Source: Pseudomicrostroma phylloplanum
Taxonomy: Eukaryota > Basidiomycota > Exobasidiomycetes > Microstromatales
NCBI GenBank assembly: GCA_039545275.1
Contig: BCHS01000012.1
Span: 558,001 to 622,000 of the forward strand
Direction: 5' to 3'
Length of the DNA stretch: 64,000 bases
Part shown: piece by piece, positions 39,697 through 49,580 of the stretch
Layout of the letters: each line of letters starts with the position of its first letter
Position numbering within the stretch: the stretch's first letter is position 1
The notes under the pieces: generated by a model
The model's input: only the letters and a program-made list of their open reading frames with translations
Database searches by the model: none
What the model was told of the DNA's origin: nothing
Program-made: the position numbers and the translations under genes

Positions 39697-40245
39697 CATG
39701 CACCAGGGTCCGTCTTGCGGCGCCTGAACGGCGCCATGTTGCACCTCCGGAGGCTGCGCTCGTGTCTGCTCCTCCTTTCTTCTCCTATCGCGCTCCTTGA
39801 GCCAAGCTGCGTAGGAAGCAAGTCCGCCGATGGCCGTGAGGGTCGTACTGACGATGCCGATACCCATGAGGGGGCGCTTCCAGTTCCGCGCGGGCTGCAC
39901 TCGCGGGAGGAGATTACTGCTGGCTTGGCCATCGTCTTCCAAGGTGACGGAGCGCTCTTCGAGAAAGATTGTGGCTCCGTTTGCGACCTGCCTATCCACT
40001 GAGGCCGAGGGAGAGGAGGAGCGAGAAACTGGGACCGAGAGCTCAGACAATACGGCGCTCCTGGCGTTTTGTACATCCTCAAATTCACGGCTGTGAGTCA
40101 GCACTGTCGATGTTGTGGGCTGCGTAGGTCGAGTCTCGGGCTGGCCCCTCTTGGCTGAAGTTAGTAGGCCTGGAGGCGGCGTGGGTAGTGAGGCTACGCC
40201 GTGGATGAGGAGAAAGAAGAGGACGAACAGTTGGGAGCACCTCAT
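39688..40245 (-). CDS. Secreted glycine-rich module family, member C (one module)
   Basis: 185 residues, single exon. Signal peptide MRCSQLFVLFFLLIHGVASL and PTPPPGLL match members A, B and most closely D. The middle shares DVQNARSAVLSELS with D (DVQSARRVVLSGLS). One module at about residues 121-150 (MGIGIVSTTLTAIGGLASY, then AAWLKERDRRRKEEQ) has the hydrophobic glycine-rich stretch and basic tail of the family. A basic pair (AKRG) lies soon after the signal peptide. It is the left copy of a tandem duplication with D and ends in a Cys-Met-Gly-Cys tail. Function unknown. A single-pass membrane protein cannot be excluded. Confidence 0.78.
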   Translation of the reverse strand: MRCSQLFVLFFLLIHGVASLPTPPPGLLTSAKRGQPETRPTQPTTSTVLTHSREFEDVQNARSAVLSELSVPVSRSSSPSASVDRQVANGATIFLEERSVTLEDDGQASSNLLPRVQPARNWKRPLMGIGIVSTTLTAIGGLASYAAWLKERDRRRKEEQTRAQPPEVQHGAVQAPQDGPWCMGC

Positions 40246-40604
40246 CTTGGCTATCGCAGATGGACGGCTAGCTCAAGGAAAAGCATTCGCCTGGGGCGTC
40301 GATAAGGATGCGAAGAAGGCGGACTGTCACGGGCGATAGCAACGCTTTGGCAAGGGAAAGATTTGAGCACAGCTGGGATGCACAAGCAGAAGACAGCCGC
40401 CCGGTTTGTGACCTTATACTACCTGTATCCGGCCTTGTGCTACAGTAGAGAGCACCCAGAAGTGCCGGCAACTCAGCAGCGTATTGCCCGCGCAAGCAAG
40501 CTTGCAAGCACAACGCAAAGTTTCACAGCAGCTAGCAAATGAACGCCCTGCTTTTGCTCAGCCGAACATGCTCTGCGTACGCATATGGTTTAATACCGCT
40601 CTAG
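40246..40604 (-). promoter_or_regulatory. Promoter of secreted gene C, homologous to that of D
   Basis: A TATAAG box (40413-40418, minus sense) lies about 170 bp upstream of the start. Stretches such as GGCGTCGATAAG, ACTGTCACGGG and TTGAGCACAGCTG recur in the same order upstream of member D (41570-41660), so the promoters were duplicated together. Confidence 0.6.
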
Positions 40605-40890
40605 CTATTGTCCTGTATATACACAATTGCCTGCTGTCCGTCAAACTGCTCTGCTCTCACATTCGTTTGTCCTCTCCGGCTTGGTGGTGGTGGGAGCAAC
40701 CATCCGCCCCTCAAGCCACCGAAGCCACTACCTCCAGATGTATTCGGATCGCGAACCTTCCTGCCTGCAGACCTTGATGCCTGTAGTGCATGCGATAGAT
40801 GTGCGGGGGGAGGGGAGGATGGACTCAGTGCGCTCCCCGTCATGAAGCCTTCGCCTGATTGATACGCACTGAATTGCGATTTGGGAACAA
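40605..40890 (-). pseudogene. Broken 3' fragment of NECAP
   Basis: This stretch matches the 3' end of the intact NECAP gene (42130-42420), including its downstream flank (TCCTGTATATACAC), the last exon (codons for RKxRDxNTS, GFGGL, LLPPPPSRRG) and part of the last intron. The equivalent of the TAG stop has become a sense codon. The intron donor GTGAGT reads GTGCGT and its acceptor CTACAG is altered too. Upstream exons are missing. It therefore cannot make NECAP. It lies between the promoter of C and the 3' end of D, as expected of a leftover from a tandem duplication. Confidence 0.8.
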
Positions 40891-40958
40891 AGTTAGGCGC
40901 TGAACGCAACGTATTGATCATCAGGCGTACATGAGGCGGGTAGAGGTTCATCTCCACC

Positions 40959-41546
40959 TCACTCAACCCATCGAACTTCAAGTCTGCTGATTGCCCCAAG
41001 ATCCCTCTTCGCACCAGGCTGCGGGTGAGGGGGCTGCGCTCCCGGCGGGTGTGCCCTGGCTCTTGCCTCCTCTTCCGCCTTCCTCTTCCTATCACGCTGC
41101 TTACGCCAATCCAGATAAACTCCGAGTCCGCCGAGTGTTGTGAGGATTGCACCGATGACACCAAAACCACCTACGGAGTTTCTCCATTCTGGTGGATGGC
41201 GCATTAGCGCTCGTGGTGGAAGAGATGTGTCGGCTTCATCGGCATCCCTGGTGGCCACGAATCTGGGTGAGATGATGGATGTCTGCTTGACCTGCTCGTC
41301 TGTAGAGCGATGGGACCTCGTCGAAAGCCCAGAGAGTACGACTCTCCTGGCACTCTGTACATCCTGAATATCACGACTGTTGGCGGACGCCTGCGCCTCT
41401 GCCGCTGCCGCTGTCGTGGAGTCTTGATAGTGAGACGCCGGCTGGCTTCGCTCGGCTACAGGCAATAAGCCTGGAGGAGGCGAGGGGAGCGAGGCCACGC
41501 CGTGGATGGTGAGAAAGAAGAGAACGAACAGCTGAAGGCACTTCAT
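40959..41546 (-). CDS. Secreted glycine-rich module family, member D (one module)
   Basis: 195 residues, single exon. Signal peptide MKCLQLFVLFFLTIHGVASL and PSPPPGLL. The Ala/Ser-rich spacer contains DIQDVQSARRVVLSGLS, shared with C. One module at about residues 121-150 (GGFGVIGAILTTLGGLGVY) is followed by the basic tail DWRKQRDRKRKAEEEARARA. A KR pair (GAKRD) lies near the C terminus. The TATA-like box is TTAAAAG at 41687-41693 (minus sense), 145 bp upstream. C and D are sister copies and more distant from A and B, mainly by having one module instead of two and eight. Role unknown; export is likely. Confidence 0.78.
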   Translation of the reverse strand: MKCLQLFVLFFLTIHGVASLPSPPPGLLPVAERSQPASHYQDSTTAAAAEAQASANSRDIQDVQSARRVVLSGLSTRSHRSTDEQVKQTSIISPRFVATRDADEADTSLPPRALMRHPPEWRNSVGGFGVIGAILTTLGGLGVYLDWRKQRDRKRKAEEEARARAHPPGAQPPHPQPGAKRDLGAISRLEVRWVE

Positions 41547-42213
41547 CTCAGCTGTTGAGGATCAATGGGCGACGTCGATAAGTCTGCGACGGGTCTCACT
41601 GTCACGGGTGATGACAATGCTACGGTAAGGAGGCAAGTTGAGCACAGCTGAAGGACAAGCAGAGAAAAAAGTCGCCTGCCTTGCGTCTTTTAAGCCCTTC
41701 GCCTCACGCCAGACAGCGGCCGCAATACAGCGTCGAGCAGCACTTCTATTTGATTGATCTTTGCTCTCGTCTGCTGAGGACAAGGAAGAGTGTAGCTGGG
41801 GTCGACCCCCTGCCTCTTGCGATACACTACCATGAGCAACGAGCTATTGCAAATGCGAATTTGGCACCGTAACCCTCGCGGTCAGAGCGTGACCCTAGCA
41901 GTTGAAGCATGACCCTCGCGGTCACAGCATCTTTTAGCATGGCTCGTTGCAGAGGTGAGTTATCGAAAAGTGGCGAGTAGTCACTAGCCGCACGATCAGG
42001 GTTGCCCCCGCAATCTAAGAGCTGCTCTTACTGCCTGCCATCTATTGCGCCCGGGTCAGCTCTTCTCTGCGTTGCTCCAAGCCGGTCACACTTTTGCTGT
42101 TTGTACCGTGTAATTCATTCAGTCATTCCCGGTCTCCTGTATATACACCATTTCGTTGCTCTCTGCGTCATCTAGTCTTCTGCTGCTTTGCTCTGCTCTG
42201 CTTTCACCATTGT
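41547..42213 (-). promoter_or_regulatory. Promoter of secreted gene D and 3' flank of NECAP
   Basis: It has the same ordered blocks as the promoter of gene C near the start, then about 200 extra bases with the 3x20-bp minisatellite, then the NECAP 3' flank that is also present in the left copy. No additional gene is supported. Confidence 0.55.
41869..41928. repeat. Three tandem 20-bp units with an inner palindrome
   Basis: Units at 41869-41888, 41889-41908 and 41909-41928. The best unit contains TGACC-CTCGC-GGTCA, an inverted repeat with 5-bp arms. Units 1 and 3 keep it almost intact and unit 2 is decayed. It lies about 320-380 bp upstream of gene D and is absent from the gene C promoter. 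Confidence 0.85.
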
Positions 42214-43224
42214 CTATCCTCTCCGACTAGGCGGCGGTGGAAGCAATCCTCCGCCTCCCAAACCACCAAAGCCACCGCCTGCCGATGTGTTCGAATCGCG
42301 GATCTTCCTGCCCCCTGCGCCTGGGATCTTGATGCCTGTAGTGAGGTAGATGCGCAGGGAAATGATGAGCTCGGCGCTCTCGAAGCCTACCCCTGCCTGA
42401 TACTCACTGAAAGTCTGTCCCTGCTTCAAGCTCAAATCCTTGGGCCCTTCCTTGGGTATATGAATACTCGGCCCACTCTCCCCTCCTCCGAGAAGATCTC
42501 CTGAAGCAGTCTCCCCTTTGCTGGCTGCCTCCTGTGCGAGCTTGGCGTTGCGCTGTCGTTTCACCCAGTCCTGTAGTGCGACGTTGAAGTCGAAGGAGTC
42601 GGAGCGATCCTCGAACTAGTAGTGCGGGGGAAGCGGATACGAAAATGAGCTCAATTAAGCTATCAAAACAAAGAGACCGGACGAATGTCTTGCATTCCTG
42701 AGGCCATACTCACGCCCATGCCGATGTAGGCTTTCTTCTTGTTGCCGGTGGAGGGGTCTTGCGACTCTACCCGCAGGACAAAGTACCGCGATGAATCTAG
42801 GACGGCCTCTACGCTGTTGCCTGAGATGTCGTATGGGCACAGAGCAAACAGCTCGCCTGTATAAGGGGTCAGGAGCAGATGCATGGTGGCCGGTCAGCTT
42901 TCCCCTCCACACTGGCGGTATCACACCTTCACCACTGTGCCTAGCGCTACACTACGACTGACCACTCTCCGCATCCTCCAATCTGATCTCACACTTGCCC
43001 TCCCTCTTCTCTCCTCCCATGTCACCGCTACCACCAACGACGATCTCGCTCTCCACTACCTTCATCCTCCCCTTCCAGATGGCGGTGCTGGCCAGATCTC
43101 CCGTCTTGGGATCGGACCAATCCGACGCCTTGTACCCCGCTGTAGATGAGGCGCGGGGCGGGATACGATACACGTACACAAGCCGGGTCTGGAAGAGGGT
43201 CGAGGCGTAGTCGAAGCCGGACAT
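42214..43224 (-). CDS. NECAP: NECAP-type adaptin-ear-binding endocytic protein
   Basis: Four exons: 43224-42963, 42856-42714, 42615-42408 and 42335-42214, about 244 residues. The PH-like NECAP fold is seen in order: VYVYRIPPRASS, AIWKGRMKVVE, GELFALCPYD, DSSRYFVLRVES, KKKAYIGMGF, EDRSDSFDFNVALQDWVK, then LKQGQTFSIKIPG. The protein ends in LLPPPPSRRG. NECAP binds the AP-2 adaptor and acts in clathrin-mediated endocytosis. The last intron (42407-42336) is 72 nt and has no stop, so it can be read as coding; splicing restores GQTF-SIKIP. A decayed copy of the 3' end lies at 40605-40890. Confidence 0.92.
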
Positions 43225-43480
43225 GTTGAAGGGGAAAGGTGAAAGGGTGGTACGATATGATGAGATATGGTATGATGGGTGTTGGTTCTGAGGTGTTGAT
43301 CTGCGGGCGATCGGGCTTCGGATCGTCGTCGGCTGCCAAATCTGGCTTCTTTCCGTGTCGCGCTCAGAAGACAACGGAGGGCGATACGGTGACTGGTGAT
43401 GGTGACCATCTCTTCCTGTCCATCCTACGAATCGCATACAACATCATCGCCTTCTTCCTCCTCGTCCTCCGCAGCTCACC

Positions 43481-46050
43481 ATGACGCGGGACATCAAGGT
43501 GACCCTGGCAGGCGACGCCGACGTGGGCAAGTCCTCCCTGGTCACCGCCCTGGTGCGCGACTCGTGGTCCTCCTCTGTGCAGCGAGTCGTACCGGAGATC
43601 CTCCTCCCCGCAGACGTCACAGAGACGGGCGTGAGCACCCGCATCGTCGATACTGCCTCTTCCCCTGCCCAGAGATCGCACCTGGAGTCTTCCCTGCGCT
43701 CCTCACACGTCATTATACTCGTGTACTCCATTGAGGCACCAGCGTCCTTCGATCGGATACCCACCTACTGGCTGCCCTATATCCGCTCATTGGGGATCAA
43801 TGTCCCTGTGATCCTCGTGGGGAACAAGATTGACCTCAGGACAGAGGCAATGCTCAATACTAATGAGGCACTCGAAGACGAGCTTGCGCCCGTCATGGCA
43901 GAGTTCAAGGAGGTGGAGAGCTGCATCGAGACGAGCGTCAAAGAGGGGATCAATGTCAGCGAGGTATTCTACTTTGCCCAGAAGGTAAGTGGCTAGAGGC
44001 AGGGAGGCTTGGAGGGGAGACGTTTGCTCATTGGTATTCTTTCCTCGCTTCTGCTCTTTGGTAGGCCGTTCTATATCCCACCGCTCCTCTGTATAATAGC
44101 ACCTCTCACACCCTCAAGGAGCCCTGCGTGGACGCTCTGAAACGCATCTTCAAGCTCTGCGACTCGGACAAGGACAATCTCCTCAGCGACGACGAGCTCA
44201 ATGACTTTCAAAGGAGATGCTTCGGTGCGCCGCTTCAACAACAGGAGCTGGAAGGGATCAAAGACCTAGTCCTCTCAGCACCAGTATCCAATAGACCGTC
44301 CCATCCCGACTTTAGGGAAGGCGGTGGCAGGTTGTCTACGGGAGGTCGTAGCGCTGCCTCTTCTGCTTCAGGAGCGAGCTTCAATGGGGATGCGAGCTCG
44401 GTGTACAACAGTCATTATCACCCTCACCTGCGGGATGGCAAGCTGACCCTCGCTGGCTGGCTCCATCTTCATACGCTGTTCATTCAGCGAGGACGGTTAG
44501 AGACGACATGGGCAGTCTTGACTTCGTATGGCTATTCGCAATCTCTCACCCTCTCCCCGGACTATCTGAACCCACCAAGCTTCTACGTCCCTTCAGACTG
44601 TTCCGTAGAGCTCTCCCCCTATGGCTACTCTTTCCTCACAGACATCTTCGAAGTGCACGACAAGGACCGGGACGGGGCTCTCTGTCAAGAAGAGCTGAGT
44701 GAGCTCTTTGAGACTGCCCCTGGTGGAAGACATCCTTGGGAAGGCAGTGGGTTCCCCAATACGACGGTGACGAACGAGCATGGAGCGGTGACGCTGCAAG
44801 GCTGGCTCGCGCAGTGGAGCATGACGACGTTGCTTGACTACAAGGTGACCTTAGCCAATCTAGCGTATCTTGGGTATCCCAACTTCATTCTCGGAGGCGG
44901 AGGCTCGGGGGGTGGAGCTGGCCCTTCGAATTCGAGTTCTGGCCAGTCTTCTGGCGGAGGCTCGGGCTCCTCTATACACACGCCCTCTCCGCCTCCTACC
45001 ACTATTGCCCTCAAACTCACAAAGCGCAACACCCGTCGGCTCTTCTCTCCTTCTTCCTACTACCCTTCTTCCTCGTCTACATCACCAAACAACTCCACCT
45101 CGTCTACGCAAAAGAAGAAGAAGAAGAAGGGCGACCCAGCCGAGCGTTCCGTCTTCCTCGCCTACGTCGTCGGCCCTCCCGGCTCGGGGAAGAGCTCCCT
45201 CCTGCGCGCCATGGCAGGCAAGTCCTTCCAGTCGCACTATGAGCCCACCAGCCATACGCACTCGGTCGTAAGTGCAGTGGAGCAAGAGGGCGGCACGGAG
45301 CGCTACTTGGTCCTGCAAGAATTCGGCTCCCGCTACGAAGGTGACGCACTGCGCTCTGCCAGCCGACTAGCAATGGCAGACGTGATCCTCTTTGTGTGGG
45401 ACTCGTCCGACACAAACTCCTTCAGCTACATCTCCAACCTCCGGCAAAAATACCCCGCTCTTGCTGGCTTACCCAGCCTGTTCGTTGCGACGAAAGCGGA
45501 TCTGGACTTGGCACAGCAGCGCCATGAAGTCCAGCCGGACGTGTACTGCCGCAAGCTGGGCCTGGGCCGCTTCTCGCCCATGCACGTCTCGGTGCTGGAG
45601 GGCATGCCCTCATCCGCCGCGTCCGACGAACTCGCGACAAGCGCAGCAGCCAATGGAGACGTAGGGATCGCCGGGCGTCGCGGAGGGCTCACAGAGCTGT
45701 ACGCCGTCACGTGCCTCATTGCTCAGGATCCGCGTGGGTCGGGTGCCATACCCGGTGGAGGATCGAGGAGGAGCGGTGGTGGGCTTATGCCTGCCTCGAC
45801 GGGAGGGAGGATCGCGGCTGCCCTTGGTCTTGTTGCCATCTTGGGACTGGCGGGGACGGGGGCGTACCTTTGGATGGGCGCAGGAGGAGCGGGAGCAGGA
45901 ACAGGGACGGGGGCAGGGGTGCCCAAGGGAAGGATGGGCAGTGGCGGACCTGGTGGTGGTGGTGGTGGTAGGATGAGCACAGCAAAGGGCTCTGGTGTGG
46001 GTGTGGGGACGGGATCGCTCAATTGGTTGCGGAAAAAGATCGAGCTGTAG
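43481..46050 (+). CDS. GEM1: Mitochondrial Rho GTPase Miro/Gem1
   Basis: Exons 43481-43984 and 44065-46050 give about 829 residues. GTPase 1 has the P loop GDADVGKSSL and the base motif GNKIDL. After the intron come AVLYPTAPLYN and two EF hands (DSDKDNLLSDDELNDF and HDKDRDGALCQEELSELF). The second GTPase has GPPGSGKSSLLRAM and ATKADL. A C-terminal membrane segment (AAALGLVAILGLAGTGAYLW) would anchor it in the mitochondrial outer membrane. Gem1 acts in mitochondrial inheritance, shape and ER contact. A low-complexity Gly/Ser linker lies between EF hand 2 and GTPase 2. Unusually, about 50 Gly-rich and basic residues follow the anchor instead of a short tail. The start is 256 bp from the divergent NECAP start. 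Confidence 0.95.
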
Positions 46051-46172
46051 AGGGCATCGCGACGCAATGACATACCACTTTCCCCTGCTGCAAACGCAAT
46101 GCCCCCTCGCTGCAAGGAAGTAAGTGATGGTCATCTATTCCTTGGTCCTCTCCTCTCTCTCCCCACCTCAGC

Positions 46173-49100
46173 TCAATCAATCAACCCCCTCCCCCTCATC
46201 CTCTCCTCCCTCTCCCTCTCCTCCTCCCTCACCTTCTCCTCCTCTTCTGCCCTCCTTGCCCGTTTAGCCTTCGCCCGACTGATCTTCCTGAAACGGGAGC
46301 GCACCTCGAGCGTCTCCTCTTCGAGGTGAGGGGTGTTGCGCGCCAGACCGAACTCGCTTAGGAGGAGACGCTCCGCGGCCGCCTGCTGCTGCTGGGAGGA
46401 ACTGAGGCTGAGGGGAGGGAGAGGGGAGGTGCGAGGGGGGAGAGACCCGGCGTCGTCGTCGCCACTGTCTTCCTCGAGTGCGAGTGCGAGGGGATCCTCG
46501 TCTACCTCCTCGGTGACTACGGCTGATTGCGGCGGTGCACTCTGTCGATGTCCCGACACCTGCTTCTTGATCTTGTCTCCTACTATCCCCTCTCTCTCCT
46601 CCACTGTCTCCCCGATCGGGCTCGGACTACCAAAGAGCGGATCCCGCCCCGCCGCTCCAATCTTCGGGAACGCAATCACATCCCGGATCGACGCGCTCTC
46701 CCTATCGGTCAGCAAGCTCACCAACCGATCAAAGCCCAGCGCGATCCCCGCATGAGGGGGACATCCCGAGTCTAGCGCTCCGAGTAAATGAGCAAAGCGT
46801 GCAACTTCCCCCGAGGAGAGCTGGTGGATGGAGCGGAGCACGCTTTCTTGCAAGTGGGCAGAGTGGATTCGGACGGACCCGCCGCCGATCTCGACGCCGT
46901 TGAGAACGAGGTCGTAGTGCTGTCCGCGGATACGCCTTAGCCAGCTCTCGAAACCTGCTAGGACTTTTTCTTGCTCCGAGGTGGGAGAGGAGGCGAGGCT
47001 GCTGAGGATGCGTTGCAGGGCGGGGAGGTGGGTGTGCATTGGTGCGGTGAAGGGGTGGTGCGTTGAGGCCCATCGACCACCGGAGAGGACCGCCTTGTCT
47101 GTATCGGCGCGGGTGAAGAGGGGGAACTCGGTGATCCAGAGGAAGTGAGGGTCGGTGGGCAGTGTGGACCAGCCTGGAAGAGAGAGCGGATTAGGACGAT
47201 GACACGTTGGGGAGTCAGCATACAGTCCCGCTACCGCTACCTCTTACCAATCCATTGTGCTATGCGACTCACCCTTGTGCAAGACTGCATCCCTCAGCCT
47301 GACCCTCAAATCACCCAGCTCCGCCGAATCACCAACAGAAGGGTCCTCCCTCCTCTGTATCCAAATCTGCACTTCCTCATCCATCTCACTCTCGCTGCTC
47401 TGCCCCGCCTTGGGCAGATCAAAGCGACCCTTGTCGAGAGCATGCTCGATCTGCTTCGCAAGGACCTCGACGTCGACTTCGTCTGGGGAGAGGCCGGTGT
47501 CGGATAGGTAGGAGCGCAAAAGCGCGGATTTGAGGAGGAGGAGTTGAGCGATTGCGTGCGGTGCTGGATGGAGGGCCTTGAAGCGTTCGAGCTGTTCGCA
47601 GATGTGAAGAAAGACCGGTCAGCCAGATCGGGGAATACGCTTGCTGCTACGCAGTCGCTACTCACATGTCCTGCCCCTCCTGACTTGTCCCTCGTGAGCT
47701 CCATCGCCTCTTTGCGACTGAAAGCCTGACCTGTCTTTGGACCTCTGAATGCCAAAATCTCCAACGTGCCTGCCTTCTCCTTCATCAGCTTCACGTCGTC
47801 CTCGCCGCCATCCTCTTCTTCCGCCTCGCCCTTGAGGTAGTGTTTCTTGAGTCCAGCAGCCAGATCGACAATTTCCAGTGCAAAGCGCACGTCGGGCTTG
47901 TCCACGCCGAAGCGTTGCATGGCCTCTTCGTACGTCATGACGCGGAAGCCGCTCGACGAGCCGTTGTCAAGGTCGGGGAGGACGTCGACTCCTTTCGCTG
48001 CTGTCCAGATGGACCTGACCATCCCTTCGACGACTCGCCGCACTTCTGATCCACCTATCCTCCACCCAGAAGTATCTCCCGGCTCGCCCTGCCCACTGAC
48101 AAAGGCCATCTCGAGATCGATCTGTGTGAACTCGGGCTGCCGGTCCTTTCTGCTCGACTCGTCTCTGAAGCACTTTGCGAATTGATAGTACTTGTCCGTC
48201 ACGCCGGAGGCCATGAGAATTTGTTTGGGCTGTTGGGGCGATTGAGGAAGAGCGTAGAAGGTGGGGATCTGCGTGACGAGCTCGGATATGTAGGCGGAGG
48301 ACCCTTCCGAGACGTCTGTTGCGGTACGGAGGGCAGAGGGGGAGCGGGTGGGGACGAGGAACTCGCGAGCGCCTTCTGGTGTGGACCGTAGGAGCAGAGG
48401 CGTCTCGATCTCCGTGAAGCCTGCCACAGGACGATGGGTAGGAGGACACCCAATCAGCTGCCAGAACCGTGAAGAATCACATACCCAATGTCAATGTCTT
48501 ACTCACCTTGCCGAAACAGCAGACCTCTCACTGTATGAGCCACCAGACTCCTCAATCTGATATTGTCCGTCAAGCTTCTCCGCCTCAAGTCCAGATACCT
48601 ATATTGTATCCGCGTCTCCTCACTCTTGGGCAGCTCGTGCTCCTTCTCTGGGTAGAAGGGCAGCTGAGGTTTGGCGGCATTGAGGACTTTCCACGATGTG
48701 ACGCGGACCTCTATGGAGCCTGACGGAAGGTCCTTGGAGAGGATGGTCCCCTCTGGTCGGGCTTCGACTACGCCTTCGATATGGACCACAGACTCGAGCG
48801 GGAGAGAGAGAAGAGTAGCGTCTCCCCCTTCTGGTGTCTGCTGCAGCTGCGCCTTGAGCTGTAACGAGCCAGTAGAGTCTCTCAGGGAGTGAAATGACAA
48901 CTCTGCGTTGACACGGCGAGAAGATGCGAGCCATCCTGCTAACACCACTGTCTTGCCCACGTCTGAAAGACTTAGGCCGCCGGCTGAGGCATTTCGGGGT
49001 GCAAAGTAGCCATGGTATGCCTTGTCTTGCTGAGGAGATTTCGAGGTCGAGGCAGATTCGGTTGGAGAAGGAGGAGAGGCTGACCGGGCTGATGAAGAAG

Positions 49101-49278
49101 CATACCTGCGTCTTTGATCGGGCAGCCTTCGGGCAGACGTCGAGGCCATAGAAGAGGCCTTGAGGTGCCTCGTACGGACGGGTAGCAATACAGCAGGATA
49201 TGCTGCGACATGGTGGAGGCATGTGTGCGACGACAGAAGCCTGACACCACATGATAGCGATCTCGATGACGACGTCAT
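46173..49278 (-). CDS. MSD1: Mitochondrial aspartyl-tRNA synthetase
   Basis: Four exons: 49278-48507, 48420-47666, 47591-47273 and 47173-46173, about 948 residues. A Ser/Arg-rich presequence of about 70 residues precedes the OB-fold anticodon-binding domain ([16 protein letters not shown]). The class II core follows: [17 protein letters not shown], motif 2 ([16 protein letters not shown]) and motif 3 (GIALGFDRL). The GAD-type insertion of bacterial-type AspRS lies between motifs 2 and 3. The enzyme charges mitochondrial tRNA-Asp. After [17 protein letters not shown] the protein continues for roughly 135 residues that are acidic, then basic coiled coil; this is unusual for the family. All introns fall at GTGAGT donors and each junction restores a conserved block. 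It is convergent with GEM1 (122 bp). Confidence 0.93.
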
Positions 49279-49580
49279 ACTACCGCAGTCTGGCTCGTGA
49301 TAGCGTCAACGATGACGATGACGACGTCTCTTCACTTCTTTCTTGCTCCTCGATGGTTGGGTATCCAAGCAAGTCGTGCCTCTCTCACGGAAAGCGGTCC
49401 TTCCTTCCTTTCCGACTCATCGGATTTTTTGGCCGATTTTCCCGCGGCCCCGCTTTCCAAGGCTTCTTTCCGCCAAAGTAGAACTTCAAAGGTGGACGGT
49501 CCTTCTCCTCAACTTGACCTCCATACCACTTCTGTCCTCGTTGGTTCCCCTCCTGAGTAGCACTGGCTGTAGACATTGAC
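49279..49580. promoter_or_regulatory. Divergent promoter of MSD1 and DHR2
   Basis: A 302-bp gap between divergent start codons. A short GATGAC-rich stretch lies at 49305-49325. Nothing else is recognised. Confidence 0.4.
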
